A stretch of 64,000 nt of DNA from Enoplolaimus lenunculus. Lineage: Eukaryota > Nematoda > Enoplea > Enoplida > Thoracostomopsidae. Under the pieces are notes generated by a model that had not been told where the DNA came from, made no database searches, and saw only the letters and a list, made by a program, of their open reading frames with translations. The translations under genes and the position numbers were made by a program. Where the stretch lies: NCBI GenBank assembly GCA_030248215.1, contig JASANG010002540.1:1-64000 (forward strand), in the 5' to 3' direction. Below are positions 21,501-30,817 of the stretch, piece by piece; positions within the stretch are counted from its first letter, which is position 1, and every line of letters starts with the position of its first letter.

Positions 21501-24248
21501 AGCTTACATTTAAAAATACGGGCACTTGATTTTATTCGTAAATTAATATGTCAGCCAGTTTTGCACAATGCACAAAAGGTAACGAAACCACAAATATTTG
21601 CATGCAGATTTTCTTTTCATAGAACAATCACGTTTAAACTGAAACAAATCATTGCAAGCAAAGTAATGCTGTATAAGTTGCCCATAATACGTATATATTA
21701 CTATAGTGACCCGAATAAGAGTTGGACTGATATTTATTTGACCTCTCCATAGGGTACGCCTTGCTATTCGGTTACGGACTGTTATATATTTTAACCGGCT
21801 CTTTGCCGCCGTTGGTTACTGATATATATCTGGTATTGCAACTATCCGTTGAATTAAACGTTTATATGTCTTGTACCAAAATCTTTTGCGGTAAAGCAAG
21901 GTTATACTTAGGAATGAACTTTCAAAATTTAAGTATGCTTTGGAACTCAACTTTATTTGGTGCTGCAGTCGTTTATGCACTATAATTAACGTTAACTGAC
22001 ATTTATGGACTCTAATAAGTGTTTAGGGACTCTATCCGCTTACGGTCTTTTATTAGAGATCCGGATTTCTATTGATTGCGACTCAAAATGGAGCTCCCTC
22101 TTATTAACTTCTCAGGGTCACTACAATATGTGGGGCATTCTAGCTTTAATTATACATTTGCAGCGTAATCAACGCGTCAGCATCCGCACGTCCAGATGAA
22201 TGGAAGACGTTTCTGTTCCAATCAGCCGTAGTGAAAGCCGGTCTCGAAGGAATGATGAAACAAATTTGTGAATGGGCAAATCTTGATCAAAATACCAGGT
22301 TATATTATGCGCCTTTCACAATAATTTGTTTATGACCAATCACACGAGTTTTTGCACAATAATTTGTTTCTGACCAATCACACGAGTTTTTGCACAATAA
22401 TTTGTTTCTGACCAATCACACGAGTTTTTGCACAATAATTTGTTTCTGACCAATCACACGAGTTTTTGCACAATAATTTGTTTCTGACCAATCACACGAG
22501 TTTTTGCACAATAATTTGTTTCTGACCAATCACACGAGTTTTTGCACAATAATTTGTTTCTGACCAATCACATGAGTTTTTGCACAATAATTTGTTTCTG
22601 ACCAATCACACGAGTTTTTGCACAATAATTTGTTTCTGACCAATCACACGAGTTTTTGCACAATAATTTGTTTCTGACCAATCACATGAGTTTTTGCACA
22701 ATAATTTGTTTCTGACCAATCACACGAGTTTTTGCACAATAATACGAGTTTTTGCACAATAATTTGTTTCTGACCAATCGCACGAGTTTTTGCACAATAA
22801 TTTGTTTATGACCAATCACACGAGTTTTTGCACAATAATTTGTTTCTGACCAATCACACGAGTTTTTGCACAATAATTTGTTTCTGACCAATCACACGAG
22901 TTTTTGCACAATAATTTGTTTCTGACCAATCACACGAGTTTTTGCGCAATAATTTGTTTCTGACCAATCGCACGAGTTTTTGCACAATAATTTGTTTATG
23001 ACCAATCACACGAGTTTTTGCGCAATAATTTGTTTCTGACCAATCGCACGAGTTTTTGCACAATAATTTGTTTATGACCAATCACACGAGTTTTTGCACA
23101 ATAATTTGTTTCTGACCAATCACACGAGTTTTTGCACAATAATTTGTTTCTGACCAATCACATGAGTTTTTGCACAATAATTTGTTTCTGACCAATCACA
23201 CGAGTTTAAAACTTTGAAATAAAAGTTTCTTCATCTGTATATTAGTTATCTTTCTTGACCTTACCTTTAAGCATCGCATAATTTGTGTGATAAGGTGACG
23301 TTACAAATTAGGGCCAATGTGTAAAGAACAGGGTCGTAACAAAAATTTTTTGCGTTCCACTATGATAACATTTCCTAGAATAGCCATAGTTACGCATTAG
23401 TTTGACTGTTGCTAAGGGTTACAGCCACTTATTGACATATTAATATTGTTATACAGACTGGTTAGGAATTGAGCCCAAATTTAAATTTTTCAAATACTTA
23501 ATGAAACAAAATCGGAATTTTAAAAAAGGCAACTTTTAAAAATGGTTTAATTTAAGTAAATATGTTGTTTATTCAGCTCAAAATCTGAAATAGAATCGTT
23601 GAATTTTACATAATGTGTTTTTCAGAAATTAATTTTTATTTTTTGTATTATCACTTAAGCTCTACTAACACGTGCAAGTTTTTGCTGAAAGAACTTGCAG
23701 CTGCCAGTTGCGCGCAGAACTTGTGTTTTTTCATCAGCCAATGAGAAAACGGATGCAATAAATTGAGTGAACTTACATGGTTATTCACACATGTGAACTA
23801 AATTCCTACCTATGATTTTTAACGAATTATTTACAGCTGCAATTTTTTCGAATGGGATTTTAGACAGAACTTGCAAATACAAGTTGTAGCTGCAAGTTCT
23901 CGCAGTAAAAACTTGCACGCGTGAATTGGGCTTAAAAATAAAAACAAATCGAAATTTGTACTAAAACGACTTTGACTAATTTAATTTTGTTTTAATTTAT
24001 TATTCTTTGTTCAGGGCAAAATCTGAAATAGAAAATCATAGAAATATTACAAAATGTGTTTTTTTTTCAGAAATTGAGATTTATTTTTTGTAATTTTTAG
24101 CAATTTGTACCGTTTAAACGGTTCAAAAATTCGAACAACGCACAATTTGATCAATCGAGGCGGTTATATTATCACGGAAAAATGGCATGACGTCATCGAT
24201 AAAATATACAAACGATTTCCGAAAGGCGCTGTTGACACTTCAATGTAG
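12551..24248 (+). CDS. Triple doublecortin-domain (DCX) protein, nine exons
   Basis: Exons: 12551-12758, 13919-14045, 15285-15345, 16271-16344, 17281-17493, 18800-19022, 20753-20823, 22164-22298, 24101-24248 (stop TAG). All introns are GT-AG, all junction phases agree and the coding length is 1260 nt (419 residues). DCX1 spans about residues 26-112 (ELVLFRNGDLNG, then LFSPRGTRRITNIHDLE and QFVACGAEGF, the usual end of the fold). DCX2 spans about 143-226 (RRIYLKEHNRNAGK, HIYTFERGGVTP, TYIISDDEI). DCX3 spans about 321-402 (RELTLYVINASA, NLYRLNGSKIRTTHNL, GYIITEKWHD). Residues 229-320 form a linker with a duplicated GKGRSRRR unit followed by an acidic serine-rich stretch. DCX domains bind microtubules, so a cytoskeletal role is likely. 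I see no kinase domain as in DCLK/ZYG-8. The start is the first in-frame ATG before DCX1; an upstream non-coding exon cannot be excluded. Exon joins are inferred from sequence only. Confidence 0.85.
13017..13274. mobile_element. F1 MITE in DCX intron 1
   Basis: cactgtaaatttcattgag to ggactttacagtg, flanked on both sides by TA. Confidence 0.8.
13470..13644. mobile_element. F1 MITE, left-truncated, DCX intron 1
   Basis: gctgatttaaacccaggtgag onward to actgtaatttacagtg; the left terminus is missing. Confidence 0.65.
13649..13887. mobile_element. F2 hairpin MITE in DCX intron 1
   Basis: cactgcaaaaaatggtgag at one end and its complement caccatttttttgcagtg at the other; the whole element folds back on itself (gactacacaaactgagtc pairs with gactcagtttgtgtagtc). 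TA flanks both ends. Its right end is about 30 bp from the exon 2 acceptor. Confidence 0.85.
14142..14393. mobile_element. F1 MITE in DCX intron 2
   Basis: cactgtaaatttcagtgag to ggaatttacagtg with the full GAGTTGA core. Confidence 0.8.
14443..14508. mobile_element. F3 fragment (right end only)
   Basis: ggcttaggcttaggaatatg followed by ctgttccgcccctg and tgtttacattggcc. The left half is absent. Confidence 0.65.
14558..14828. mobile_element. F1 MITE in DCX intron 2
   Basis: cactgtaaattccagtgag to ggtgtttacagtg; contains a small internal duplication of caactaactttccgt. Confidence 0.8.
14944..15071. mobile_element. F2 MITE, short version
   Basis: cactgcaaaaaatggtcag to ccattttttacagtg, 128 bp with TA flanks; internally deleted relative to the 240-bp form. 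Confidence 0.75.
15465..15686. mobile_element. F1 MITE in DCX intron 3
   Basis: cactgtaaattgcagtgag to ttagaatttacagtg with TA on both sides. Confidence 0.8.
15719..15920. mobile_element. F5 GC-rich element in DCX intron 3
   Basis: ttagggttgcgctatgc at one end and gcgcaacccgttaa at the other (inverted ends). The interior is CG-rich with gtacggtgacg and cgtacgcg motifs, in sharp contrast to the AT-rich surroundings. The overlapping open frame is not a gene. Confidence 0.65.
15995..16195. mobile_element. F2 MITE in DCX intron 3
   Basis: cactacaaaaaatggtgag to catcgttttttgcagtg, about 75 bp upstream of the exon 4 acceptor. Confidence 0.8.
16543..16790. mobile_element. F6 piggyBac-like MITE with tRNA-like core
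   Basis: ttaaccctttatcacatgaa at the left and tatgtgagaaggagtta at the right. On the minus strand it contains agctgagttgcgatgg (A-box-like) and ctgtagttcaaatc (B-box-like). The right half carries the block gtgcgatatatattatttaa shared with other copies. Confidence 0.7.
16840..16905. mobile_element. F4 fragment (right end)
   Basis: acacccaccagaaacgtgga and cttaaagtaacatggacc match the right terminus of F4; left part missing or very diverged (gcctaa runs at 16372-16455). Confidence 0.5.
17539..17690. mobile_element. F7 element, degraded, DCX intron 5
   Basis: ggggccttagcaccctccgg, tagaaaattttcaagcttgc and cctagcaaggtgagctg are F7 blocks. Confidence 0.5.
18008..18130. mobile_element. F5 MITE, short intact copy
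   Basis: ttagggtggcgctatacta to agtatagcggcaccctta: inverted ends with TTA duplications, 123 bp, interior acgtctggcgtcatccgtc and its mirror. The best-preserved F5 copy here. Confidence 0.8.
18245..18317 (+). tRNA. tRNA-like gene or tRNA pseudogene, anticodon loop reads GGT (Thr-type)
   Basis: 73-nt cloverleaf: D arm GCTC/GAGC with A-box-like TAGCTCAGTGG, anticodon stem GCGGA/TCCGT, T arm GTGGG/CCCAC with loop ATCGAGT (B box). The acceptor strands GGTACTG and CACATCC pair at only four of seven positions, and loop position 33 is C rather than T. That points to a decayed gene or one with a replaced 5' end. It lies in intron 5 of the DCX gene between an F5 and an F2 element. Reading GGT as the anticodon is a positional inference. 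Confidence 0.5.
18344..18543. mobile_element. F2 MITE in DCX intron 5
   Basis: cactgcaaaaaatggcgag to ccattctttacagtg, TA on both sides, near-perfect hairpin. Confidence 0.85.
19036..19477. mobile_element. F3 MITE with 30-bp internal minisatellite, DCX intron 6
   Basis: Right TIR ccctgttctatacatgggcc is intact, the left (aagaacacggccggaaca) partial. Between them lie nine copies of a 30-bp unit, gcgtaagaatgcgtttgttc plus ctaagcctaa, nearly without variation, so the expansion is recent. Long open frames on both strands come from the unit length being a multiple of three. Confidence 0.8.
19682..19873. mobile_element. F3 MITE
   Basis: cccatgtgcacaacagggcc to ctgttctatacataggcc with aagcctaagcctaagcg core. 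Confidence 0.7.
20003..20065. mobile_element. F3 fragment
   Basis: ccaatgtgtagaacaggacc followed by cctaagcctaagcc; right half lost. Confidence 0.5.
20267..20752. repeat. 40-bp minisatellite abutting the exon 7 splice acceptor
   Basis: About twelve copies of a 40-41 bp unit (acttgaataaattttcacaa, then atttaaaatatattttttta), differing mainly at tttcac/tttaac and in T-tract length. The last T tract runs straight into the AG of the exon 7 acceptor at 20751. Confidence 0.9.
21169..21385. mobile_element. F4 MITE in DCX intron 7
   Basis: ggccaatgttacttttaggg to cttaaagtaaaatggacc, with cctaagcctaagcg and a gttgcaaag block typical of F4. Confidence 0.75.
21540..21700. mobile_element. Dispersed repeat related to 57300-57645
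   Basis: Shares agaacaatca(c/t)gttt, attgcaa(g/a)caaagtaatg and gcccataatacgtatat-like blocks with 57300-57450. Family boundaries not resolved. Confidence 0.45.
21706..22126. mobile_element. F15 element, full copy, DCX intron 7
   Basis: Imperfect inverted ends gtgacccgaataagag and ctcttattaacttctcaggg; interior matches 3494-3925 (gcaactatccgttgaattaa shared exactly). Confidence 0.65.
22312..23206. repeat. 38-bp minisatellite, about 23 copies, DCX intron 8
   Basis: Unit is cacgagtttttgcacaataa then tttgtttctgaccaatca. Variation is confined to a few positions (c/a in tttc/atga, cacg/catg, gcaca/gcgca); one unit is cut short near 22740. Every unit carries a CCAAT box (gaccaatcacacg). Open frames on the minus strand are a by-product of the repeat. 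Confidence 0.95.
23653..23935. mobile_element. F12 hairpin element, DCX intron 8
   Basis: Ends ttaagctctactaacacgtg and cacgcgtgaattgggcttaa are imperfect inverted repeats; interior is rich in acttgca/tgcaagt. A second copy lies at 40143-40410. TTAA at both edges could be the target duplication. Confidence 0.65.
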
Positions 24249-24363
24249 CCAATCAAAAGCAGCGTTGGCATTGGGTTTAAAAATTAAGAAAAACGAAATT
24301 TCAATTCTTTTTCGGCAAATTTCAAAATTCCGCTCCTAATATTTAATCTATAAAACATTTCCA

Positions 24364-24502
24364 CACTGTAAATTGCAATGAGTTGATTAATTAACTCAGA
24401 ATGAATTGAATCAACTGAATTTTCTGAGTTCTGAAAGTCCTAACTCAGACTGAGTGACTCAACTCATTCTGAGTTAAAATCAACTCACTGAAATTTACAG
24501 TG
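24364..24502. mobile_element. F1 MITE, short form, just 3' of the DCX gene
   Basis: cactgtaaattgcaatgag to ctgaaatttacagtg, 139 bp, about 115 bp after the stop codon of the DCX gene. Confidence 0.75.
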
Positions 24503-24514
24503 CACATTCAATTG

Positions 24515-24719
24515 GGCCAATGTTACTTTTAGGGCCGTAACAGTAGATTAAGCGTATTCCTAAGTCTAAACTTAAGCGTAAGCGTTGCAAAAGCGTATTG
24601 TATTTCTAAGCCTAAGCCTAAGCTTAAGCCTAAGCCTAAGCAAAAAATGTAGTCTAAAAGTAAGCCTACTCTTTTACAGACCCACCAGAAACCGGGACGG
24701 ACCTAAAAGTAGCATGACC
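24515..24719. mobile_element. F4 MITE with perfect 8-bp target duplication
   Basis: ggccaatgttacttttaggg to cctaaaagtagcatgaccc; flanked by ttcaattg on both sides. Confidence 0.85.
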
Positions 24720-24755
24720 CTTCAATTGTTCAAAATCGAGTTCCATTAATACTTT

Positions 24756-24986
24756 GGCCCATGTAAAGATCAGGGGTGGAACGTTTTTCTGTGGAAAATA
24801 GAGTAAGCTTCGGCTTTTGACTAATTTTTTGCTTGGCGTAGGCTTAGACTTTAGGAATATGCTCATTTTTAGGATTAGGTTTAGGCTTAGGCTTAGGAAT
24901 ATGCTCATTCTTACGCTTAGGCTTAGGCTTAATAGGCTTACGAATATACTTATAATACTGTTCCGCCCCTGTTCTTTACATTGGCC
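24756..24986. mobile_element. F3 MITE with perfect 8-bp target duplication
   Basis: ggcccatgtaaagatcaggg to ccctgttctttacattggcc; flanked by aatacttt on both sides. Core of ttaggcttaggcttagg with gaatatgctcattctt spacers. Confidence 0.88.
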
Positions 24987-25383
24987 AATACTTTTAAAAA
25001 GAATTTGTCTTTCTTGCGATATCGCGTACAATTTGCACCAATGTGCATAATTCGCTTTAAAAACATGCATAGAACTGGATTCGAACACGGCCGTAGACCT
25101 TTGACGTTGAATTAGGCTCAGGATTAGGCATAGGCTTATATTCACAATTACACTAAAACATTCAGGTTTTATTAAGAACCGTTTTCAATATATATTGGTT
25201 AAAATCTAAAGTTAGGCAAATTGCAATATCCTTATTATTTCGCTTTTAGGGTTAAAATTCATTTAATTTATTTACTAAATTGTGGTAGAAATATGAATAT
25301 GACCCGGAGTGTGTAAATCTAGCACTATTAAAACAATTTGGTGTAAAACTCACAAGTGGTACCAGTGAACAATCTGTTGGTTA

Positions 25384-25595
25384 CACTGCAAAAAATGGTG
25401 CGCCAAATGGACTCTCTCCGAAATAGGCTCTACGGGACTACACAAAAACAGTTAAATTCGACTCCGCCAGAACCAAATTCGACTCACTGAATCGCATGCG
25501 TTGAACTCTGGCGGAGTTAAAGTTTGACTCAGTTTGCGTAGTCCGGAAAAGCCTATTTCGGAGAGAGTCAATTTGATTCACCATTTTTTGCAGTG
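25384..25595. mobile_element. F2 MITE
   Basis: cactgcaaaaaatggtgcg to caccattttttgcagtg, TA flanks. Confidence 0.8.
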
Positions 25596-27280
25596 TACGC
25601 TAGTAAAAAGTTCATTTGAAATTCGTTTAATTTTGAACATCATATTATTATCTGTTGTTTTTTACCCACGCCTCAAAAGATCAAAATTTATACACAACCA
25701 CAAAAGTACGAAAAAATTCTGAGTACGAATCGTAGGCTTGAATCTAAATTCAAAACGGGATTCTAAATCTAAACCGAAGCCTAAAGCCTGCGAGTTTTTT
25801 CGTGGTATGGTCTTTGTATATGCACAAGGGCACCAGGCACAGAACAATTTAAAATTCCACTGATTTATAAGCACCAAAGTTGCCAAAGTTGGGCTCATGT
25901 AAAGATCACGGGCGGAACGTATTTGTGAGTGTCTGCAATAGAGTAAGCTTAAGTTTTACGACTTTTTTATTGCTAAGGCTTTAGCTTGGGCTTAGTACCA
26001 TTTGTGTTTTACGCGTATTCGTTTAATAATTTTTTGAAGCATTTTAATTCTTCACAAATACCGGCGTTAGCCTGATCATTTCGCGTTTCGTCATTTTACT
26101 GACAATTTTGTTTTGTTTAAAAATACTAAAAACGCAACGCGCGCTGGATACATTCTTTTCTTTACAATTTGTGCTGTAAAAACTCTTGTCTAAAAATGAC
26201 CATCGACTCTTTATTTACAAATGACATAAATAAAACTAAAAGCTTATAGAATTTCAAATATTAAGCTTGGAGTACCGTACACCCACCGTTTTCATGTTCA
26301 GTAAATAACTTTCTCTAATTGGGTGAACTACTGGCTTTCCAGTCCAAAGGTCTGTTTAGAAGACGATAAACCGAAATAGAGACGTGTTTAAATTGTAGAA
26401 ACCGCTTAGTGCAAGCTTCAAGTTCAAAGTTAACCCTTTCTCACATGAATATTTTCTATTTGCCGTGAGACCTACTTTTATGCTGGGATTCGAACTCAAG
26501 TGACTGCAGTGGGAGGCGTATACCATCATCACTCTAAGAAGGGGTTAATATACCCAAATCTGACAAATATGATTACGCAGAAACATAAAAACGAATGAGA
26601 CCACAAAGTACACGTAAAATTAGGAACAATGCGTGAGAATAGTTTTCCACATTAAAAATCAAAATTCAAACGCAAACAAGATGGCTTTCGGGATATTTTA
26701 GTACCCAGAATGGCGAAGAAAATAATTTACTTAAAATAGACGTAATTTTTCTGTGAAAAATTTGTATCACAAATGTTTACTTTTGGTTCAAAAACTGTTT
26801 TTTGCGAAATGTTTCGTGAATATTGAAAATTTTTCGATTTTGCCACAAAAAATAAATTGTTTTATTTTTGGGTTCCTGTCGGTATTTTCTAAAAATCACG
26901 AAACGTTTATATTTTGGCCTAAATTAGCCAATCAGATTGAAGCTTAGGATTAGGCTTAGGCTTGCGGTATATTCGTCGCTCGCCGCCGGACACCGCCGCA
27001 ACGCCACCAAATAGATTTTGCCTATTTTTTGTTATCGTATTTTGCGCTCGCCGCCGGACACACGCCGCGGCGTCCAAAACAGAAAAAAACCGCAACCCCC
27101 CAAAACAAAAAAGAACGCTACTAAAATGACAGAGGGGGTCTGTGATTTCGGAGCTTTTACAAAATTAAAAATCACATTTTTGTTGCAAAAATCGTTGTAA
27201 TAGTAACATAGACGTTATTGTAAATACATTAGTGACAAAATTCGACACAGTTGTTCATGACCAGATTTAATATAAAACTG
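25596..27280. other. Repeat debris, no gene recognised
   Basis: F3 left-end fragment at 25891-25995, an F6 copy at 26434-26548, GC-rich F5-like text (tcgccgccggacac, twice) at 26966-27080. The open frame at 26753-26947 is AT-rich and unsupported. Confidence 0.5.
26434..26548. mobile_element. F6 MITE, internally deleted, TTAA-flanked
   Basis: ttaaccctttctcacatgaa to ctaagaaggggttaa: both TTAA ends kept, about 115 bp, with the tRNA-like half present (ggattcgaactcaagtgac) and the other half missing. Confidence 0.75.
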
Positions 27281-27689
27281 GGCCAATGTTCAACTTTGAA
27301 GGGGTGTAACAGTAGTATAAACATATTCCTAATCCTATGCTTTAACGTAAAGATCCGCCTGTGATTAAACTATTAAGCACAAGCAAACAAATTACACTGC
27401 ATAAATGGTGAGTACAAATTGACTCTGTCCGAAATAAGCTTTTCCGGACTACACAAACTGAGTCAAAATTGAACTCCGTCAGAGTCAAATCCGACTCACT
27501 GAGTAGCTTAGTGTGTGGAATTTAACTCTGGCAGAGTCGAATTTGACCGAGTTTGTGTAGTTCAGAAAAGTCTATTTTGGAAAGAGTCAATTTGACTCAC
27601 CATTTTTTGCAGTGTAGCCTAAGCAGTTAAAAGATAACTCTGTTGCCGTCCTACGAAAAAATGATTCGCCCTTCAAAGTAACATGAGCC
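27281..27689. mobile_element. F3/F4-type element split by an F2 insertion
   Basis: ggccaatgttcaactttgaa with gtaacagtagtataaacata on the left and cttcaaagtaacatgagcc on the right are the two ends of one element. Between them lies a complete F2 copy (27395-27614). Confidence 0.7.
27395..27614. mobile_element. F2 MITE nested in the 27281-27689 element
   Basis: cactgcataaatggtgag to caccattttttgcagtg, TA flanks. Confidence 0.8.
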
Positions 27690-27899
27690 TAAACCGGATT
27701 TCAACATTCGGAACCAGATGTAATTCCTTCTCAGACGGATGTCCTGATTTTGACCAGTTTACAGATGACAGCGTGGTTTTGCAACACTCTTTGGCTCTTG
27801 TAATTTTGCTCGTTCCCCCACAAGCTTGGGCTTACGGAAATAGCGTACCTAAGCTAAAGCGTAAGCCTAAACCTTTGTCTAAGCCTTTACTCTAGGACC

Positions 27900-28488
27900 T
27901 AACCCTGATGCTTAATAATCTGATAATGTGAGGGATGCGCAAGTGCACGAAACCTTTTATTTGAAACCCATTAAAGATCCCAGTGTAAATTTGGCGAAAT
28001 TTGATAAACCAGAAATTTGCTATTTTTTTACCAGAACACACCTAGCCAGGAACCTGTTTTAGCAGAAATTTGTATGCACAAGACGCATCACAGAAACAAG
28101 CACCCCCCCTTAACGCACTTGACCGTCAGGCACCAAATATCGAGACAACACCCATCGGACAGTCAACAGAAGCCCCCAAGCACCAGTTAACTTATTGAAT
28201 CTGGCATTTTTCTAACATCAGGTTCACCTAGACATAACAGGTTTCCCTATAAGACACCCCTTAGCGAACCAGAATCAGAAAATCAGGACAGAGTCAGGAT
28301 AACTCTAGTATGGTTTGGATTGTACGACTTTCCAGAGATCCTAAAACCTTCTATAACTTCCATCCGCATTAACAAAACAGGTCCAATATTCAGACACCCA
28401 ATCAAAGTACTGTATAGTTAGGACCCCCCTCCCCAGCACTCTCATGAGATAGGTAAATGCAGCAGCGAGTCATGTATCCCACCTTCTA
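27900..28488. other. 3' flank of the FN3-like gene, possible 3' UTR
   Basis: Unique-looking sequence with no repeat family recognised. On the minus strand an AATAAA hexamer at about 27957-27962 could be a distant poly(A) signal for the gene ending at 28489; this is inference. Confidence 0.3.
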
Positions 28489-30572
28489 TTACGCAAACCA
28501 AACACACCAGACAGCTAGGAGCCACCCTAGCATCAAGGAGTAGAGACAGCTCGACCCTCGAGCCACTCCAGACGCGACAACATTTCTTGACGAGCGTATA
28601 AACGCCGCCGGAGCAGACGGAATTTCAACTGGCCGCTCATGAGTCATCAACGAATTGAAATAACACTGAGTAGATTCAACTTGAACCGTTCTACCCATTG
28701 CCGAGTATGACGTCATCAAAGGAACTTCTCGAATACACAGCCGAGCATAATTAAAGCCAGGAATCAACGAATCAAATTCAACTCGAATACTTTTTGATGA
28801 CGAAACGAAAAACGTTTGAACTGGAGTTGGACCTTGTTCGAGCCATACGTCGAGCAGGAGTTGAAATTTGGCGTCGACGGCTAGTTGAAATTCTAATGAC
28901 GTTGCGGTGACGTCACTTTGACTGACATCAGCGACAACTGATGACGTCATTTTGCCAAACTGATCAAGTGTGCGAACGAGACGGCAACTGGTCGACGTGT
29001 TGCCTTGACGATGATCGCGATGCATATTTTCGAACTCGATGCAAACGTAGTACCAGGATTTTTCGTCGAGATTATCTGAAAAATGAAATACTTACGCTAA
29101 AGCTTAAAATTTTTTAACATTTACATTAAATTAGAAAAATTTGAACATTTTTGAAAATTTACATTAAAATGGAAAAATTAGAAAGTTTTTGAAAATTTAC
29201 TTTAAATTGGAAAATTTTGGAAACGTTCGTAAATTTACAATAACCCTTTCACTCATAGAGTATACTATGAGCAACTAAATACAATAATGTACGAGCAATA
29301 CACACACACCGAGAGCACTGTTTAAAATTTATAACACATATGCGCAGTACAAAATCTCCACAAGACGTGAGAGCCTACTAAAGCTCGAGCGTCAAGCTCC
29401 TATAGCTCAGTGGTCATCGTAAACGCCTCCAGCCCGGGAGACTGGGGATCGAATCTTACCTTGAAATTACATCTCATATGAAATTGAAAATATTCTTGTG
29501 AGAAAGGGTTAAATTGAAAAAATTTGAAAATTTTCGAAAATTTGTAAAATTTTACGAATTTGACTTTTTAGACAATTAAAAAATTATGACTTTCTTCTAT
29601 GAACATTTCGATTTATGCATTCGTCGACAATTTTGTCATCCCACCTACGTTGAAAATTAAAAGTATACAAATAAGTTTAAATAGGCCCCCTTTTCACTAT
29701 TTCGACACGCTCATGGCACCACGAGTTTTTATCAAGATGGTTTGGAACCAAAATGTTACATGTAGCACATATCACCAGATACCAATACGTTTTCAAGCTT
29801 CAAACAAGTCCACTGCATCAGCTTTTCATATTTAAACTGTTCTCACAAGCGAGACGGAATAAATACGAAATATGTTCCATGTTTCGGCCCATGTATAGAA
29901 CAGGGCCGGAACGTTTTCCGGAGGGGCTATAATAGAGTCAGATTAAGCTTTTGACTAATTTTTTTGCTTAGGCTTAGGTTTAGGCTTAGGCTTAGGAATA
30001 GCCTCATTCATACGCTTAGGCTTAGGCTTAGGAATAGCCTCATCCATACGCTTAGGCTTAGGCTTAGGAATAGCCTCATCCATACGCTTAGGCTTAGGCT
30101 TAGGCTAAGGAATATGCTTATATACACTACTGTTCCGGCCCTGTTCTATACATGGGTCCATGTTTCGACCATCTCAAGCCGGTCTTTTAGCAACTCTACA
30201 GCTACTACCAGCTGACGGTTGGTTGTGTAACTTTCGAATATTAAGCATAAACAACACTGAAAACTTACCAATGCTAACAATTTGATTTTTAATATGATCA
30301 AAATACAATTTCTTTCGCATTGGCTCTATAACGCTTGAAGGATCCAACGGGATCGCGGTCGCATATATCAAAGGCGAATTGTACGGACTCAAATAAGCGT
30401 CCAGGAACGCTCGAGGTAAATGAACATTAAATCCGTGTCGTAACGGATCAATAAAACTAATACATTCAACGTCGACGTAGATTTTAGGATTTTGATTATA
30501 GCTTGCACAGTGTAAAATGCAATTAATTGCAATTATTATTGCTGCAATTGGCGACGATTGGACGACGTTCAT
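28489..30572 (-). CDS. Secreted or GPI-anchored protein with fibronectin-III-like modules, two exons
   Basis: Exon 1 is 30572-30269 and exon 2 is 29075-28489 (stop TAA). The donor gtaagt and acceptor ttttttcag join in phase 1 to give 296 residues. Residues 1-24 form a typical signal peptide (MNVVQSSPIAAIIIAINC, cleavage near CASY). Around the junction the protein reads QIVSIDNLDEKSWYYVCIEF, the closing strands of an FN3 domain, followed by CRLVRTLDQFGK. A second FN3-like stretch follows (SLEFQLAVDAKFQLLLDV ... FDSLIPGFNYARLCI). The last 19 residues are hydrophobic (CLYSLMLGWLLAVWCVWFA) after small residues (GVARGSS), which suggests a GPI-anchor signal, or alternatively a membrane tail. Context before the ATG is gcc. 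Family unknown to me; function not assigned beyond a cell-surface role. Confidence 0.75.
29244..29510. mobile_element. F6 MITE with tRNA-like core, in the intron of the FN3-like gene
   Basis: taaccctttcactcatagag to cttgtgagaaagggtta. In plus orientation the core reads tcctatagctcagtggtcat (A box TAGCTCAGTGG) and ggggatcgaatctta (B-box-like), 50 bp apart, as in a tRNA. Confidence 0.75.
29886..30159. mobile_element. F3 MITE with 8-bp target duplication, intron of the FN3-like gene
   Basis: ggcccatgtatagaacaggg to ccctgttctatacatgggtc; catgtttc on both sides. Contains three near-identical 41-42 bp blocks of cttaggcttaggcttagg plus aatagcctcatcc(a)tacg. Confidence 0.85.
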
Positions 30573-30817
30573 GGCACCGGTGGCTGAATGGATAACAACG
30601 TTTAAAATAGTTGCAGGGTGGAGACTTAAGACGGCTTGGAACGCATCATGCGCCAGGCATAGGCAAATTAGACGTAGAACGAAACTTTAGATTGATTTTA
30701 AGTACAAAGTGTTCGGTGGAAACGATTATAAGCAATTAAGTTTTGGTAAATTCTAAAATTCAAATACGAAAGTTTACGATTATCATCGAATTTTAAGGGT
30801 GTAACTGAGATTAATTA

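Noticed and set aside
22312-23206. A CRISPR-like array of regular 38-bp repeats
   Set aside because: There are no unique spacers between repeats, the units are head to tail, and the host DNA is eukaryotic; it is a minisatellite.
24666-25145. A 159-residue minus-strand frame
   Set aside because: It runs through the F4 and F3 elements at 24515-24986; its SLSLSVRMSIFLSL part is TTAGGC repeat.
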